Assembly: GCA_001618615.1 (NCBI GenBank)
Contig: LKHB01000185.1
Location: 26,522 to 90,521 of the forward strand
Length of the DNA: 64,000 nucleotides
DNA from: Fermentibacter danicus
Lineage (GTDB): Bacteria; Fermentibacterota; Fermentibacteria; Fermentibacterales; Fermentibacteraceae
Direction: 5' to 3'
Each line of letters begins with the position of its first letter. Positions within the stretch are counted from its first letter, which is position 1. The notes below the pieces were generated by a model. It did not search any database. It was given only the letters and a program-made list of their open reading frames with translations, and was not told the DNA's origin. This document shows positions 8,691-17,586 of this stretch, in pieces. The position numbers were made by a program, and so were the translations under genes.

Positions 8691-9120
8691 GCACCTTCAC
8701 CCTTCCGCCGCTCGACTTCGGCGCCTCCCTGGCCCCGAACCTGTCCCGGACGAATCCGACGAAATGAGGGAGACAGGCGGTGTCTATGATTGTCTCGAGG
8801 GTCTTCTCCTCCGGAGGCGACAAGTCGATAAAAGCCCTGATCAGCCTCTTCTCGAGAAGCGACCTTCTCTTCTCCTCCGATTCTGAGGAATCGGACCGCC
8901 AGGCCTCGGGATCGTGGAGCCTCATGAGGAGGCGCCGGGCTTCGCGTTCGTCGTCCGTGACGGAGCAGGCCAGCAGCCATGCATCCCTCGTGCTCACGAG
9001 CTGGAAGAGCTGTCTGCCGAGTATCTCCTCGTTCAGAATCTTCTTCCCGTAGAGGTCCCACATGCCGGCGAGCCTCTTCACGAGCTGATCCACAAGCTTC
9101 TTCCTGGTTGCGTCATCCAT
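8683..9120 (-). CDS. Conserved hypothetical helical protein
   Basis: 145 residues, soluble, charged and predicted helical, with no family that I recognise. Visible segments are MDDATRKKLVDQLVKRLAGM at the start, a middle rich in Arg/Glu (EREARRLLMRLHD) and a C-terminal part, IDTACLPHFVGFVRDRFGA. The ATG at 9120 overlaps the hflX stop by 8 bases; upstream in-frame starts exist but would push deep into hflX. The end overlaps the flippase-like gene by 8 bases. Position suggests a role tied to its operon neighbours, but function is unknown. Confidence 0.75.
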   Translation of the reverse strand: MDDATRKKLVDQLVKRLAGMWDLYGKKILNEEILGRQLFQLVSTRDAWLLACSVTDDEREARRLLMRLHDPEAWRSDSSESEEKRRSLLEKRLIRAFIDLSPPEEKTLETIIDTACLPHFVGFVRDRFGAREAPKSSGGRVKVLD

Positions 9121-10453
9121 TACGACACCGCCCGGATTCGGAGGAACATGAGACATCGGCCCACGGGACCGGCTCAAGGGTCCAGGAGGACGGATCCTCG
9201 TCGGCGAGACGCTCCCTGACGGATCCGATCCCCATCAAAGCCCCGGCCAGGGTTCTCGTGCCCTCTCCGGCTCTCTCGAAACTCTCCATGACGCAGTTCT
9301 CGTGCAGCCAGTTCTCGAGGCGCCCGTCGGAACCCGAAAGAGTCAGCCGGAACCAGTCCAGCCTGCTTCGCCTCTCGCACTCGACGGCTGCGAGCAGATC
9401 AGGAAGCCCGGCGCCGGTCAGGGCGGAGACGAGAATGCCGCCCACAGGGGCGGAATCGGGCGATACGATGTCCATCTTGTTCCAGACCTGGAGCCTCGGA
9501 ACTCCGCCGGCTCCGATCCTCTCGAGTGTAGCCCTGACGGATTCCGTCTGAAGGTCGCGGCAGGGATGCGACGCGTCCCCGACCAGTAGGAGCAGGTCCG
9601 CTTCCCTCACGACCGACAGAGTGCTGTAGAAGCTTGCGATGAGTTCTTCAGGAAGCCTGTCGATGAATCCGACCGTATCCGAGAAGACGGTGCCGCCCCC
9701 CGGGGAATCCAGCCTCCTGGTCGTGGAGTCGAGCGTGGCGAACAGCTTGTCGGCGCTGTACGCCTCGGAGCCGCAGATGCTGTTCAGGAGCGTGCTCTTG
9801 CCTGTGTTAGTATAGCCGGTCAGAGCGACGTTGAAGACATCGGAGCGTCTCCTGGACAGCCGGTCCCTCCTGCCTGCGATCCGCTCCAGCTCCTTCTCGA
9901 GAACTCTTATGCGCGCCCTGGCCTTCCTCTTGTCCACCTCGAGCTGAGTCTCGCCGGGCCCCCTGGTTCCGATGCCGCCTCCCAGCCTGGAAAGGTGGTG
10001 CCACATGCCGCTGAGGCGGGGCAGGGCATATCTGAGCTGGGCAAGCTCCACCTGCAGCTTTGATTCGGAGGTGCGCGCCTGTCTGGCGAAGATGGACATG
10101 ATCAGTTCGGTCCTGTCCAGCACCTTGCAGCCGACGGCCTCCTCGAGGCGGGAGACCTGGGCGGGCGCGAGGTTATGGTCGAATACGACCGAAGTCACCC
10201 CGCAGGCTTCGACGGAGGCCTTCAGCTCCTCGAGCTTGCCCTTCCCGACGAAGGTGGACGAATCGGGGAAAGCCCTGTTCTGAGAGACGGTCGCGACGAC
10301 CCTGCCCCCGGCGGTCCGCACCAGGGATGCGAGTTCATCTGCGGCTCCCGGGGAGGGAGTCTCGCCCGACAGGGTCACGGAGACGGCCACGAAGAGTTCC
10401 TCCTCGGAACCCGGCCGCTCTGTTCCGCCTCCGAACGCCGGCCTGGATCCCAT
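9113..10453 (-). CDS. hflX: Ribosome-associated GTPase HflX
   Basis: 446 residues. HflX is a GTPase that splits stalled 70S ribosomes. The N-terminal domain contains TFVGKGKLEEL and FDHNLAPAQVSRLE, then a helical linker with GGGIGTRGPGETQLE, which is diagnostic for HflX. The G domain has the P-loop GYTNTGKST, switch/G3 DTVGFIDRLP and G4 NKMD. ATG start, 5 bases after carD. Part of the EIIA-to-flippase run; CarD and HflX together suggest a stress or growth-rate control theme (inference). Confidence 0.96.
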   Translation of the reverse strand: MGSRPAFGGGTERPGSEEELFVAVSVTLSGETPSPGAADELASLVRTAGGRVVATVSQNRAFPDSSTFVGKGKLEELKASVEACGVTSVVFDHNLAPAQVSRLEEAVGCKVLDRTELIMSIFARQARTSESKLQVELAQLRYALPRLSGMWHHLSRLGGGIGTRGPGETQLEVDKRKARARIRVLEKELERIAGRRDRLSRRRSDVFNVALTGYTNTGKSTLLNSICGSEAYSADKLFATLDSTTRRLDSPGGGTVFSDTVGFIDRLPEELIASFYSTLSVVREADLLLLVGDASHPCRDLQTESVRATLERIGAGGVPRLQVWNKMDIVSPDSAPVGGILVSALTGAGLPDLLAAVECERRSRLDWFRLTLSGSDGRLENWLHENCVMESFERAGEGTRTLAGALMGIGSVRERLADEDPSSWTLEPVPWADVSCSSESGRCRNG

Positions 10454-10458
10454 CCGTC

Positions 10459-11004
10459 TCAGCGCGAAGGCCTGATACCAGCCTGACGCTCGACCAGCTT
10501 TCTGGCCGATTCGACATCCAGCCGCTTGACGAGTGCGACTTCACCGGCCAGAACGCCTACCGCTTCGCAGAGAACACGCTTCTCGGAGGGATTGACCTTG
10601 CTGTGACCCGACCTGGCGACGATGTCGCGGACGGCCGTGGAAACCTTTTGGGGATCGCCGCTGTGGACCCGCTCCCTGAGACTCTCTATTCTCCGGCGCC
10701 AGTCGCCCGGGAGTTCCTCGGGCTGGCCGGAGAGCATGTCGAGGGCGGTGTCGAGCGTTGACTCGTCGACAATGTGACGAAGTCCGGTGTCGTCCAGGCT
10801 CTCCACAGGGAGAAGAACCCCGGCGTTGCCTACCATGAGATCCACCACGACACATTCCGTGCATTCTCCGGAAATGTTCTTGACGGAGATGTCGCTTATC
10901 CGACCGGCTCCATGGATCGGATGCACGACCATGTCGCTGACCGAGAAGCTCATACGCTCCGTCTGCACGACTCCAGACGAGACGCCCGCAACTTCAGACG
11001 GCAT
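10459..11004 (-). CDS. carD: CarD/CdnL-family RNA polymerase-binding regulator
   Basis: 181 residues. CarD-type proteins bind the RNA polymerase beta subunit through an N-terminal Tudor-like domain and stabilise open promoter complexes. The domain starts at MSFSVSDMVVHPIHGAGRI, matching the family's GDxVVYPxHGVG, followed by ECVVVDLMVGNAGVLLPVES. The helical C-terminal domain (RRIESLRERVHSGDP, VARSGHSKVNPSEKRVL) fits the DNA-contacting part. I keep the ATG at 11004, which has AGGAG eight bases upstream and lies 4 bases past the preceding stop. An internal ATG at 10953 with GGAG also fits and begins exactly at the domain. Confidence 0.9.
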   Translation of the reverse strand: MPSEVAGVSSGVVQTERMSFSVSDMVVHPIHGAGRISDISVKNISGECTECVVVDLMVGNAGVLLPVESLDDTGLRHIVDESTLDTALDMLSGQPEELPGDWRRRIESLRERVHSGDPQKVSTAVRDIVARSGHSKVNPSEKRVLCEAVGVLAGEVALVKRLDVESARKLVERQAGIRPSR

Positions 11005-11008
11005 TCTA

Positions 11009-12640
11009 TCAACTCCTACCTAAGAGAACCCAGAAGTCTGGAACGAGAACACTGTCAGGTGGACCGGCAACTTCGTCGGAGACGGCCTGCAGCAACCGCC
11101 TCACGCTTGATTCGAACTCCGGAAGCAATCCGGAATCCGTCCGATACAGGAAAGTCGTCGTATTCAGCAGAGCCGGCAGCCCCGTCTCCTCGTTGGGGCT
11201 CCTGTCACCGTCCCTGGTATCGACGACGGATATAAGATACTCAATTCCTCCGAGTTCGACACATCGCCCGTCCAGAAGCCCCCTCGTCCAGGTGGCCGGC
11301 CCTGCCCCGTCCAGTGTGTACTGGAGCCCCTGGTTCACCACGTCTACATAAATGGTGTCAACCGGTGAAACGGGGTCCGACAGGACAGACCGGTTGACTC
11401 CGGGGTAGGACAGGTCCGTGCCGAGGAGGATGGTCACATCCACCGGCAGTATCACGATCGACGTGTCGGCGGCCGTGAGGCTCTCGGCGAGGGGCCAGGC
11501 GGGCTGATCCGAAAGAGGGGAGCCGATGTCGGCCCTGCGCAGGAGGAGCACCGAAGTCGCCCTCCTGGTTCCGGTGGACGTATACGCATAGGGATAGTCC
11601 CGCGCCGGCCCCTCCCTGAAGGATGCGGCGGCGCCGCCCGTTCCGGTGCAGTTGGATATCCAGACGACCGTCTCCAGCGGGGAGGCGGAAGGAACGGCCG
11701 GGGTATCCGCAGGCAGTGTGTCGACCTGTACCGCCGGCAGCGTGTCGGTTGGAGGCTGGATTTCCTCCGGAGGGGCGTCGCCCCGCCCTCCGCGGGGACC
11801 GGGGGCGAAGAGTATGTAGGCGGCGGCGAGCATTGCCAGCCCGGCGATAGTGATTATCGGCAGGAGGCCTTTGCGCCTCCCTTTGTCACGGCCCTCTCCT
11901 TCCACTTCCGCCCGGATCTCCTCGAAACCGCGCGGTTCGGCCGCGACGGGGGGCGGAACCGCCAGAGGAAGCGCCTTCAGGGCAGAGAGCATCTCGGCTA
12001 TGTTCGAATACCTGTCCTCGACGTCCTCCGCGACCATCTTCTCCACCACGCTCCTCAGGTCGGGATCCATGTCGTTCCAAGCGCGGATTATGGATTCGTG
12101 GTTGTCCGCTCCGGACAGGATTCTGGTGAGGAAGGTGCCGAGGGCGAAAATGTCGCTTCTGGGGTCGAGCGGCCTGGAACCGACGGCTTCCGGGGCGGCG
12201 AAATGACTGGACGGAACCCCCCTGAGGCCGGCCGTGATGGAGATGCTTCCATCGTGGGCGGCATAGACGCTCTCCGGGCCGATGTATCCGAGAACGATCC
12301 CCTTCAGGTGAAGGTTCCTCAATATCCCGGCGACCGAGATGACGATGTCCACGGCCCTGCGGGCGGGAATGCCCTCCCGGGAAAGATCCTCGATGAGCGC
12401 CCTGCCCATGATGTCCCTGAAGAAGAGCAGCCTGTGCCCCGAATCCACCCTCCTGTCCGCGACAGGCTTCATCAGCCCCTGGACGGAGGGCCAGGCGGTC
12501 GCCTGACCGCCGGCATCGACCGCTGAGGCCTCGGCGTAGCAGACGCCTCCGCGGACGTCGACCTTGGCCAGCAGATAGCCCTCCTCTTCCAGAATGATCT
12601 GGCGGATGCGGGCCGAACGGGAGAGGACTTCAGAAAGCAT
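11009..12640 (-). CDS. Membrane-anchored pseudokinase with a LytR_C-like outer domain
   Basis: 543 residues. Residues about 1-230 keep the fold of a Ser/Thr kinase but lack the catalytic residues: the HRD-N region reads HLKGIVLGYIGPESVY (111-126) and the DFG position reads TAGL. The APE segment and helix F remain (AAPEAVGSRPLDPRSDIFALG, 148-168). A single helix at 259-278 crosses the membrane after a basic stretch (RDKGRRKG). A Pro/Thr linker leads to an external domain starting VVWISNCTGTGGAAASF, like LytR_C/cell-wall-associated domains. It should act as an allosteric or scaffolding sensor, not an enzyme. The ATG overlaps the guaB end by 11 bases; carD follows 4 bases later. Confidence 0.7.
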   Translation of the reverse strand: MLSEVLSRSARIRQIILEEEGYLLAKVDVRGGVCYAEASAVDAGGQATAWPSVQGLMKPVADRRVDSGHRLLFFRDIMGRALIEDLSREGIPARRAVDIVISVAGILRNLHLKGIVLGYIGPESVYAAHDGSISITAGLRGVPSSHFAAPEAVGSRPLDPRSDIFALGTFLTRILSGADNHESIIRAWNDMDPDLRSVVEKMVAEDVEDRYSNIAEMLSALKALPLAVPPPVAAEPRGFEEIRAEVEGEGRDKGRRKGLLPIITIAGLAMLAAAYILFAPGPRGGRGDAPPEEIQPPTDTLPAVQVDTLPADTPAVPSASPLETVVWISNCTGTGGAAASFREGPARDYPYAYTSTGTRRATSVLLLRRADIGSPLSDQPAWPLAESLTAADTSIVILPVDVTILLGTDLSYPGVNRSVLSDPVSPVDTIYVDVVNQGLQYTLDGAGPATWTRGLLDGRCVELGGIEYLISVVDTRDGDRSPNEETGLPALLNTTTFLYRTDSGLLPEFESSVRRLLQAVSDEVAGPPDSVLVPDFWVLLGRS

Positions 12641-14114
12641 CTGTCTCTGTCGAATAGTTGGGGGCTTCCTTGGTGATCAGCACATCGTGGGCATGGCTCT
12701 CGCGCAGTCCGGCGGAAGTGATCCTGACGAACCTCGCCTTCGCGGAAAGCTCGGAGAGATTCGCGGCGCCGACGTAGCCCATTCCTGCCCTGAGCCCTCC
12801 ATTGAGCTGCAGGACGTAATCCTTGAGGGGGCCCTTGAACGGAACCATTCCCTCTATGCCCTCGGGGACGAGCTTCCCCGGATCGCGACCCTCCTGGAAG
12901 TACCTGTCCGCGCTGCCCTCCCGCATGGCGCCCAGAGAGCCCATACCGCGATAAATCTTGAATTTGCGGCCCTTGTAGATGATGGTTTCCCCGGGGCTCT
13001 CCGAGGTTCCGGCGAAGAGGCTGCCTATCATCACGGCGCCTGCACCCGCCGCGAGCGCCTTGATGATGTCGCCCGAATACTTGATGCCTCCGTCGGCGAT
13101 CGTGCAGAGCCCCCTGGCGGATGCCGCGCGGGAGCACTCGATCACTGCGCTTATCTGGGGACAGCCGACGCCGGCGATCACTCTCGTCGTGCAGATCGAG
13201 CCCGGACCGACACCGATCTTGATGCAGTCCGCTCCTGCATCGGCCAGAGCGTCGACGGCCTCCGGCGTGACCACGTTCCCCGCGACGATGGCCATTTCGC
13301 GATAATCGGCGCGCAGTGAGCGGACCATTTCTATGACCCGCGAGGAGTGTCCGTGGGCGGTGTCGACGAACAGGCAGTCGACCCCGACATCGACGAGCGC
13401 AGCGGCCCTTTCGACCGCCTCATTCCCCACGCCGACCGCCGCGCCCACCCTGAGACTGCCTCTCGAATCCTTGCATGCGTCCGGGTAGGCGATCGCCTTC
13501 CGCACGTCCTTGGCGGTGACGAGCCCCTTCACCCGCATTTCATCGTCTACGAGGGGAAGCTTCTCCAGCTTGTGCTCCCGCAGCATGAGGAGAGCCTCCT
13601 TGGCGTCGGTTCCCTGCGGGGCGGTGACAATCCGTTCGACCGGAGTCATCAGTTCGCGGACAGGCCTGTCCATGTCCTCCTCGAACTGGTAGTCGCGGTT
13701 GGTGAGCATCCCCACCAGCCTGTCCCCATCGACCACGGGGAACCCGGACACTCCGTTCCGTTCCGCAAGGACTACCGCGTCGCGGAAGACCGCATCGACG
13801 GAGATGGTCACCGGATCGACCACTATCCCGCTCTCGGACCTCTTGACCCGTCTGACGTGGCCGCACTGGGACTCGATGGACATGTTCTTGTGAACGACCC
13901 CCATCCCGCCTTCCTGAGCGAGGGCAATGGCCATCTCCGACTCCGTAACGGTGTCCATTGCGGCGCTCAGGACAGGGATGCGGAGGGAGATGTCGCGGGC
14001 GAGGCGGGTTCCCAGATCTACTTCGGAGGGAAGAACTTCAGAGTAGCCTGGAAGCAGGAGAACGTCGTCGAAGGTAAACTTCTCGGGCCAGTCCGTTCCG
14101 GATTGGAGCGTCAT
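12630..14114 (-). CDS. guaB: IMP dehydrogenase
   Basis: 494 residues; oxidises IMP to XMP with NAD+, the committed step to GMP. The catalytic barrel has active-site Cys308 in GVGPGSICTTR, the NAD-site SAAMDTVTE, the flap region with GSLGAMREGSADRYF and the monovalent-ion loop. Two CBS domains (about 95-205) are intact, so adenine/guanine nucleotide regulation is likely. The start is the ATG at 14114 (MTLQSGTDWPEKFTFDDVLL), the standard N-terminus; the longer frame upstream runs into the zinc-ribbon gene. It lies 5 bases after that gene. Confidence 0.97.
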   Translation of the reverse strand: MTLQSGTDWPEKFTFDDVLLLPGYSEVLPSEVDLGTRLARDISLRIPVLSAAMDTVTESEMAIALAQEGGMGVVHKNMSIESQCGHVRRVKRSESGIVVDPVTISVDAVFRDAVVLAERNGVSGFPVVDGDRLVGMLTNRDYQFEEDMDRPVRELMTPVERIVTAPQGTDAKEALLMLREHKLEKLPLVDDEMRVKGLVTAKDVRKAIAYPDACKDSRGSLRVGAAVGVGNEAVERAAALVDVGVDCLFVDTAHGHSSRVIEMVRSLRADYREMAIVAGNVVTPEAVDALADAGADCIKIGVGPGSICTTRVIAGVGCPQISAVIECSRAASARGLCTIADGGIKYSGDIIKALAAGAGAVMIGSLFAGTSESPGETIIYKGRKFKIYRGMGSLGAMREGSADRYFQEGRDPGKLVPEGIEGMVPFKGPLKDYVLQLNGGLRAGMGYVGAANLSELSAKARFVRITSAGLRESHAHDVLITKEAPNYSTETDAF

Positions 14115-14119
14115 GCGGA

Positions 14120-14473
14120 CTAGTCGGCCCAGTAGATGATGCGGCCGCAGATCGAGCAGGTCTGGACCTGTTCGTTCCTGTCGCCGGCATAGTTGACCGA
14201 GGTCGGAAGCATGGTGAAGCATCCGCTGCACCTGTTGTGCACCACCGGTACGACGGCATTGCTGTACCTTGCGCAGACCTGGCAATAGAGGGAGAACCAT
14301 CTCTTGCGGATCGACTCGACCAGAATGCCCCTCATCTTGCCCAGTTCGACCAGAGCCTGCTCCGGGGAGAGACCGAGCCCCTCCTCCTGCTGCCGGATGT
14401 CCGCCCGGCCGAGATCCGCGATCATCGTGTCGAGGTCGTTGAGACTGATGAGCTTCTCGAGATCCTGATGCAT
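14120..14473 (-). CDS. C4-type zinc-ribbon protein (zf-RING_7 family)
   Basis: 117 residues: a helical N-terminal part (QDLEKLISLNDLDTMIADL) followed by a cysteine-rich end with three CxxC pairs (CQVC, CSGC, CSIC) and the family ending CSICGRIIYWAD. The last two pairs match the zf-RING_7 ribbon, known from proteins with a long coiled coil followed by a zinc ribbon; here the coiled coil is very short. Role unknown; nucleic-acid or protein binding is plausible. ATG at 14473, one base from the EIIA stop. Confidence 0.8.
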   Translation of the reverse strand: MHQDLEKLISLNDLDTMIADLGRADIRQQEEGLGLSPEQALVELGKMRGILVESIRKRWFSLYCQVCARYSNAVVPVVHNRCSGCFTMLPTSVNYAGDRNEQVQTCSICGRIIYWAD

Positions 14474-14474
14474 C

Positions 14475-14915
14475 TTACCCGCCCTGGATGATGGATAGTC
14501 CCAGCAGCCCGGCAAGCCTCTCGGGCGAGTCGGCGCCGGTGATTTTCTCCGGCCCGTTTGTCTTCATCTGATTCGCGAGGTGGGCGATGAGGTTCATGTG
14601 CTCCTGGGGGCCGCTGAGCTTGACCGGCGAAATGAACATCACCACGACCCTCGCGGGTTCCTCTGGCCAGGGGATGCCGGAATCCGACTTTCCGATCGCT
14701 ATGACCATGTCGTCCACCAGGATGCTCCTGCAGTGGGGCATCGCGATGCCGGTGGTCACAAGCGTGGCGCCGGCCTGCTCCCTGATCTGCAGGGCCTTGA
14801 GGAGCATCTCGCGGGAATGGGAACCGATTCCCGGAACCGAGGACAGGAGTTCCGATAGCGCAGATTCACGGTCTGTTGACTGGAGGTTCCACACGCAGTA
14901 GCATGATTTGTTCAA
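14475..14915 (-). CDS. PTS EIIA (fructose/nitrogen-type) domain protein
   Basis: 146 residues with the EIIA-Fru/Ntr fold. The phosphoacceptor is His61 in TTGIAMPHCRS (family: GIAxPH). No EIIB, EIIC, HPr or EI genes are in the window, so a regulatory role like PtsN is likelier than sugar uptake. TTG start with an excellent AAAGGAG six bases upstream; no other start fits. It is the first gene of the minus-strand run to 7726, behind a plausible promoter at 14945-14973. Confidence 0.85.
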   Translation of the reverse strand: MNKSCYCVWNLQSTDRESALSELLSSVPGIGSHSREMLLKALQIREQAGATLVTTGIAMPHCRSILVDDMVIAIGKSDSGIPWPEEPARVVVMFISPVKLSGPQEHMNLIAHLANQMKTNGPEKITGADSPERLAGLLGLSIIQGG

Positions 14916-14944
14916 GCGATACTCCTTTGCAGACTGGTTCTGTG

Positions 14945-14973
14945 AATATAGGTTTGTCCGGCCGGCATGAAAA
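14945..14973 (-). promoter_or_regulatory. Putative sigma-70 promoter of the EIIA-guaB-carD-hflX operon
   Basis: On the minus strand, TTTTCA (14973-14968) and TATATT (14950-14945) are separated by 17 bases, about 30 bases before the TTG start of the EIIA gene. It lies in the 142-base gap to the divergent histidine kinase gene. Confidence 0.5.
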
Positions 14974-15057
14974 GAAGCCTGCGAGTGTCAGCCCGGCCCT
15001 GCTGCGGGGTTGCCGGCCTCTCATGTGAACAGGGTCCGGACTGTGAGGAAGGAACCG

Positions 15058-17583
15058 TTGACTCTTCCTGAATCCGTGGCTGTTCTGAGGGTCAGGGGAG
15101 GCGTCGCCTCGGGCAACGAAGCCTTCGACAGGCTCACCGGGGGCAGGGACGATCTCAGATCGGTCATAGCCGACATGCCTTCAGGTGTCTGGCCTGTCGC
15201 CATGGAGGACGGGGGACTCCTCTCCGTCTTTTCCATGCCCCACGGGAACGAGCGGATGATGATCGTCCGGAGGACGGACAGGGAAAGCTACGCCTCCTTC
15301 CTCTCGACGATGAGCGAAGGGATCATCTCGGTACTCTTCGATTCCCGCGGGACGATACTCGCGTCCTCCCCCCCGGCCGACGCACCGGGACCGTACGACA
15401 TCTCCGACCGGGACGACATCTCCCGGATCATCGCTCCAAAAGACCTCCCGACGTTCTGGACCGCCGTGTCGGAATGCCGCAACCTCGAGACGGTGCATCC
15501 CTTCAGCATCTCGATCATCCACGGCGATGCGCCGATCTCCCTGATAGCATCCCTGAGACAGCTTCCAGGCGGCCTCTTCCTGCTGGGACTGTCTGCGCCC
15601 ACCTTCGATCCCGCCGAACTCAGCCCGCCGGAGAATTCGGCATTCGACACGGTTTTCGGCAGCATTCCGACTCCCGCCGTCGTGATCGGTCCTGACGGAA
15701 GGATCATCAGGGTCAACGACGCCACCATTGCGTTCGCCAAGTCACACGGTGCCAATGATATATCGGGCAGCGACTTCCTGGAGTGGGTGGCGGAGAGCGA
15801 CAAGGCCGGAATGGCATCGACGCACGAACTGCGCATGAACAAGGGTTTCGCCCCCTTCAGGAGATCCGTGAAGCTCCTGACGCCGGACGGAGCCGAGGTG
15901 CCCGTGGAGATCACGACGCTTCTGCTCCCCGACGGGGAGGACACTCTGGTCTTCGTCCTTCCCACCTTCGACGGGGCCGCCCCGGACCCTTCCGCCGGAC
16001 TCGTCGGCTCGCTCTCCCGCATCCTGGACGAGAGCAGGGACCAGACAGAGCAGATCAAGACGGCACTCGACCTGCTGAAGGCCGGAACCAGAGCCTCGGG
16101 AGTCTCCATACTGGCCGGCGGCAGGCTCCATGCCTCGGGCGACGTCCCTCTGGACACGGAGACCCTGGTCGACAGGAATCCCTCTTCCGACGGCAGCGGG
16201 CAGGATTGGACGAGATCCGGGGACGGCACCTACACGTACCAGACGTCCATGCGCCTCAGGAGCGGGATGGCCAGAGTCACCCTGTACGGCCTGGATTCGC
16301 CTTCGTCTTCGGCGGTCTCGAGGCTCGTGCTTTCGATCTCCCCTTATCTGGTCGACTGCTTCGTCACTCTGTCGGCGCAGAAGAGCATTCTCAACGCCGC
16401 CTCCGCCATCCTGGACACCTGGGACTTCATGGGAATGGGGGATTCGGGCCCCGAGAAGTTCCTGGCGAGGGCCGCCGACGTGACCGGAGCGGAGGCGATG
16501 ATAGTCTGGGGCGCACCGGGGCCGGACGGATCGCTCCAGCCGGTCGTCTTCACTGGTGTTTCGAGCGGGCCGGACCCGCTGGACCTCAATTCGGAGACCG
16601 CCCCCGGGTGGTCATATGCGCACAGCGAACCGGTCTATGTGGCGGATTCCTCTACGGACGGGCGGTTCAGCTCTTCGATCCGGGGTTTCCGGAGCGAAGT
16701 GGCCGTTCCGCTGCTCCGCAGGCAGGGAAGGGCGACCGGTGTGCTCCTTGCGCTTTCAAGACAGCCGGGCGCCTTCCCGAACCCGGCTCCCAACCTGGTG
16801 CGGCTCATATCGATCCCGCTGTCTCTCTGGCTGTTTCCGGAAAACCGCGTGCAGGCGGAGGGCCGGACCGGCTCTGCAAACGATCAGTCGGGCATGGCCG
16901 AGATGGAGGACGTCCTGCTCAGCCTGAGCCACAGACTCCGCTCCCCGGTGACTGCGATGAAGGGGTTCTGCGACATGCTGTCTTCGAAGAGGCTCGGTCC
17001 GCTGAACGAGGAACAGCTCGATGCGGTCGAATCCCTGTCGCGATCTTCGAAACAGATCTTCGAGCAGCTCGAGAGGCTCCTCTCCTTCCTCAGGCTCGAA
17101 CTCCAGCCGGATCGCATGGAGGGATCGTGGGGCAGGCCTGCGGAGATTCTGGAGGCGGTGCTGGAGAACCTCGCGCCAAGGATCGGCGAGCGCGACCTCC
17201 AGATCCATACCGACATTCCCCAGACGGCATTCACGGCTTTCTTCGACCGTCAGCGCCTCGAGGAGGTCATCTGGAACCTGCTGGACAACGCCGTCAAGTT
17301 CACGGCGCCGGGCGGTTCGATCAACGTCAGGATGCGCAGCGAAAGCTCCTCCTGGACCCTGGACGTCGAGGACACCGGAACCGGCATTCCCGCCAAGTCC
17401 CTGCCCTACGTCTTCGATCGCTTCTACAGGGGCGGCGGGGACGATTCCCAGGGCCTGGGAATCGGGCTCTCCATCGTGCGCAGATTCACCGAGGCGATGG
17501 GAGGAACGATCAACGTCTTCAGCCGTGAGGGGCGGGGCTCCCGCTTCATGCTGCGGCTGCCGGTGCCGGGCAGACAGGAGTAG
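15058..17583 (+). CDS. Soluble sensor histidine kinase (PAS, GAF, HisKA, HATPase)
   Basis: 841 residues without convincing membrane helices. PAS-like regions fill the first 300 residues (IPTPAVVIGPDGRIIRVNDA), a GAF-like domain follows at about 450-600, then the HisKA box LSLSHRLRSPVTAMKGF with phosphoacceptor His625. The ATPase domain has NLLDNAVKF (N box), DTGTGIP (G1), FDRFYRG (F) and GLGIGLSIV (G2). All catalytic features are intact. No response regulator gene is adjacent. The frame opens at 15010, but the TTG at 15058 has AGGAAGGA five bases upstream and is preferred. Its stop lies 3 bases before queA. Confidence 0.9.
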   Translation: MTLPESVAVLRVRGGVASGNEAFDRLTGGRDDLRSVIADMPSGVWPVAMEDGGLLSVFSMPHGNERMMIVRRTDRESYASFLSTMSEGIISVLFDSRGTILASSPPADAPGPYDISDRDDISRIIAPKDLPTFWTAVSECRNLETVHPFSISIIHGDAPISLIASLRQLPGGLFLLGLSAPTFDPAELSPPENSAFDTVFGSIPTPAVVIGPDGRIIRVNDATIAFAKSHGANDISGSDFLEWVAESDKAGMASTHELRMNKGFAPFRRSVKLLTPDGAEVPVEITTLLLPDGEDTLVFVLPTFDGAAPDPSAGLVGSLSRILDESRDQTEQIKTALDLLKAGTRASGVSILAGGRLHASGDVPLDTETLVDRNPSSDGSGQDWTRSGDGTYTYQTSMRLRSGMARVTLYGLDSPSSSAVSRLVLSISPYLVDCFVTLSAQKSILNAASAILDTWDFMGMGDSGPEKFLARAADVTGAEAMIVWGAPGPDGSLQPVVFTGVSSGPDPLDLNSETAPGWSYAHSEPVYVADSSTDGRFSSSIRGFRSEVAVPLLRRQGRATGVLLALSRQPGAFPNPAPNLVRLISIPLSLWLFPENRVQAEGRTGSANDQSGMAEMEDVLLSLSHRLRSPVTAMKGFCDMLSSKRLGPLNEEQLDAVESLSRSSKQIFEQLERLLSFLRLELQPDRMEGSWGRPAEILEAVLENLAPRIGERDLQIHTDIPQTAFTAFFDRQRLEEVIWNLLDNAVKFTAPGGSINVRMRSESSSWTLDVEDTGTGIPAKSLPYVFDRFYRGGGDDSQGLGIGLSIVRRFTEAMGGTINVFSREGRGSRFMLRLPVPGRQE

Positions 17584-17586
17584 AGT

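Noticed and set aside
15783..17528. 581-codon open frame in another frame of the kinase gene
   Set aside because: Arg/Gly/Pro-rich shadow of the HisKA-HATPase region.
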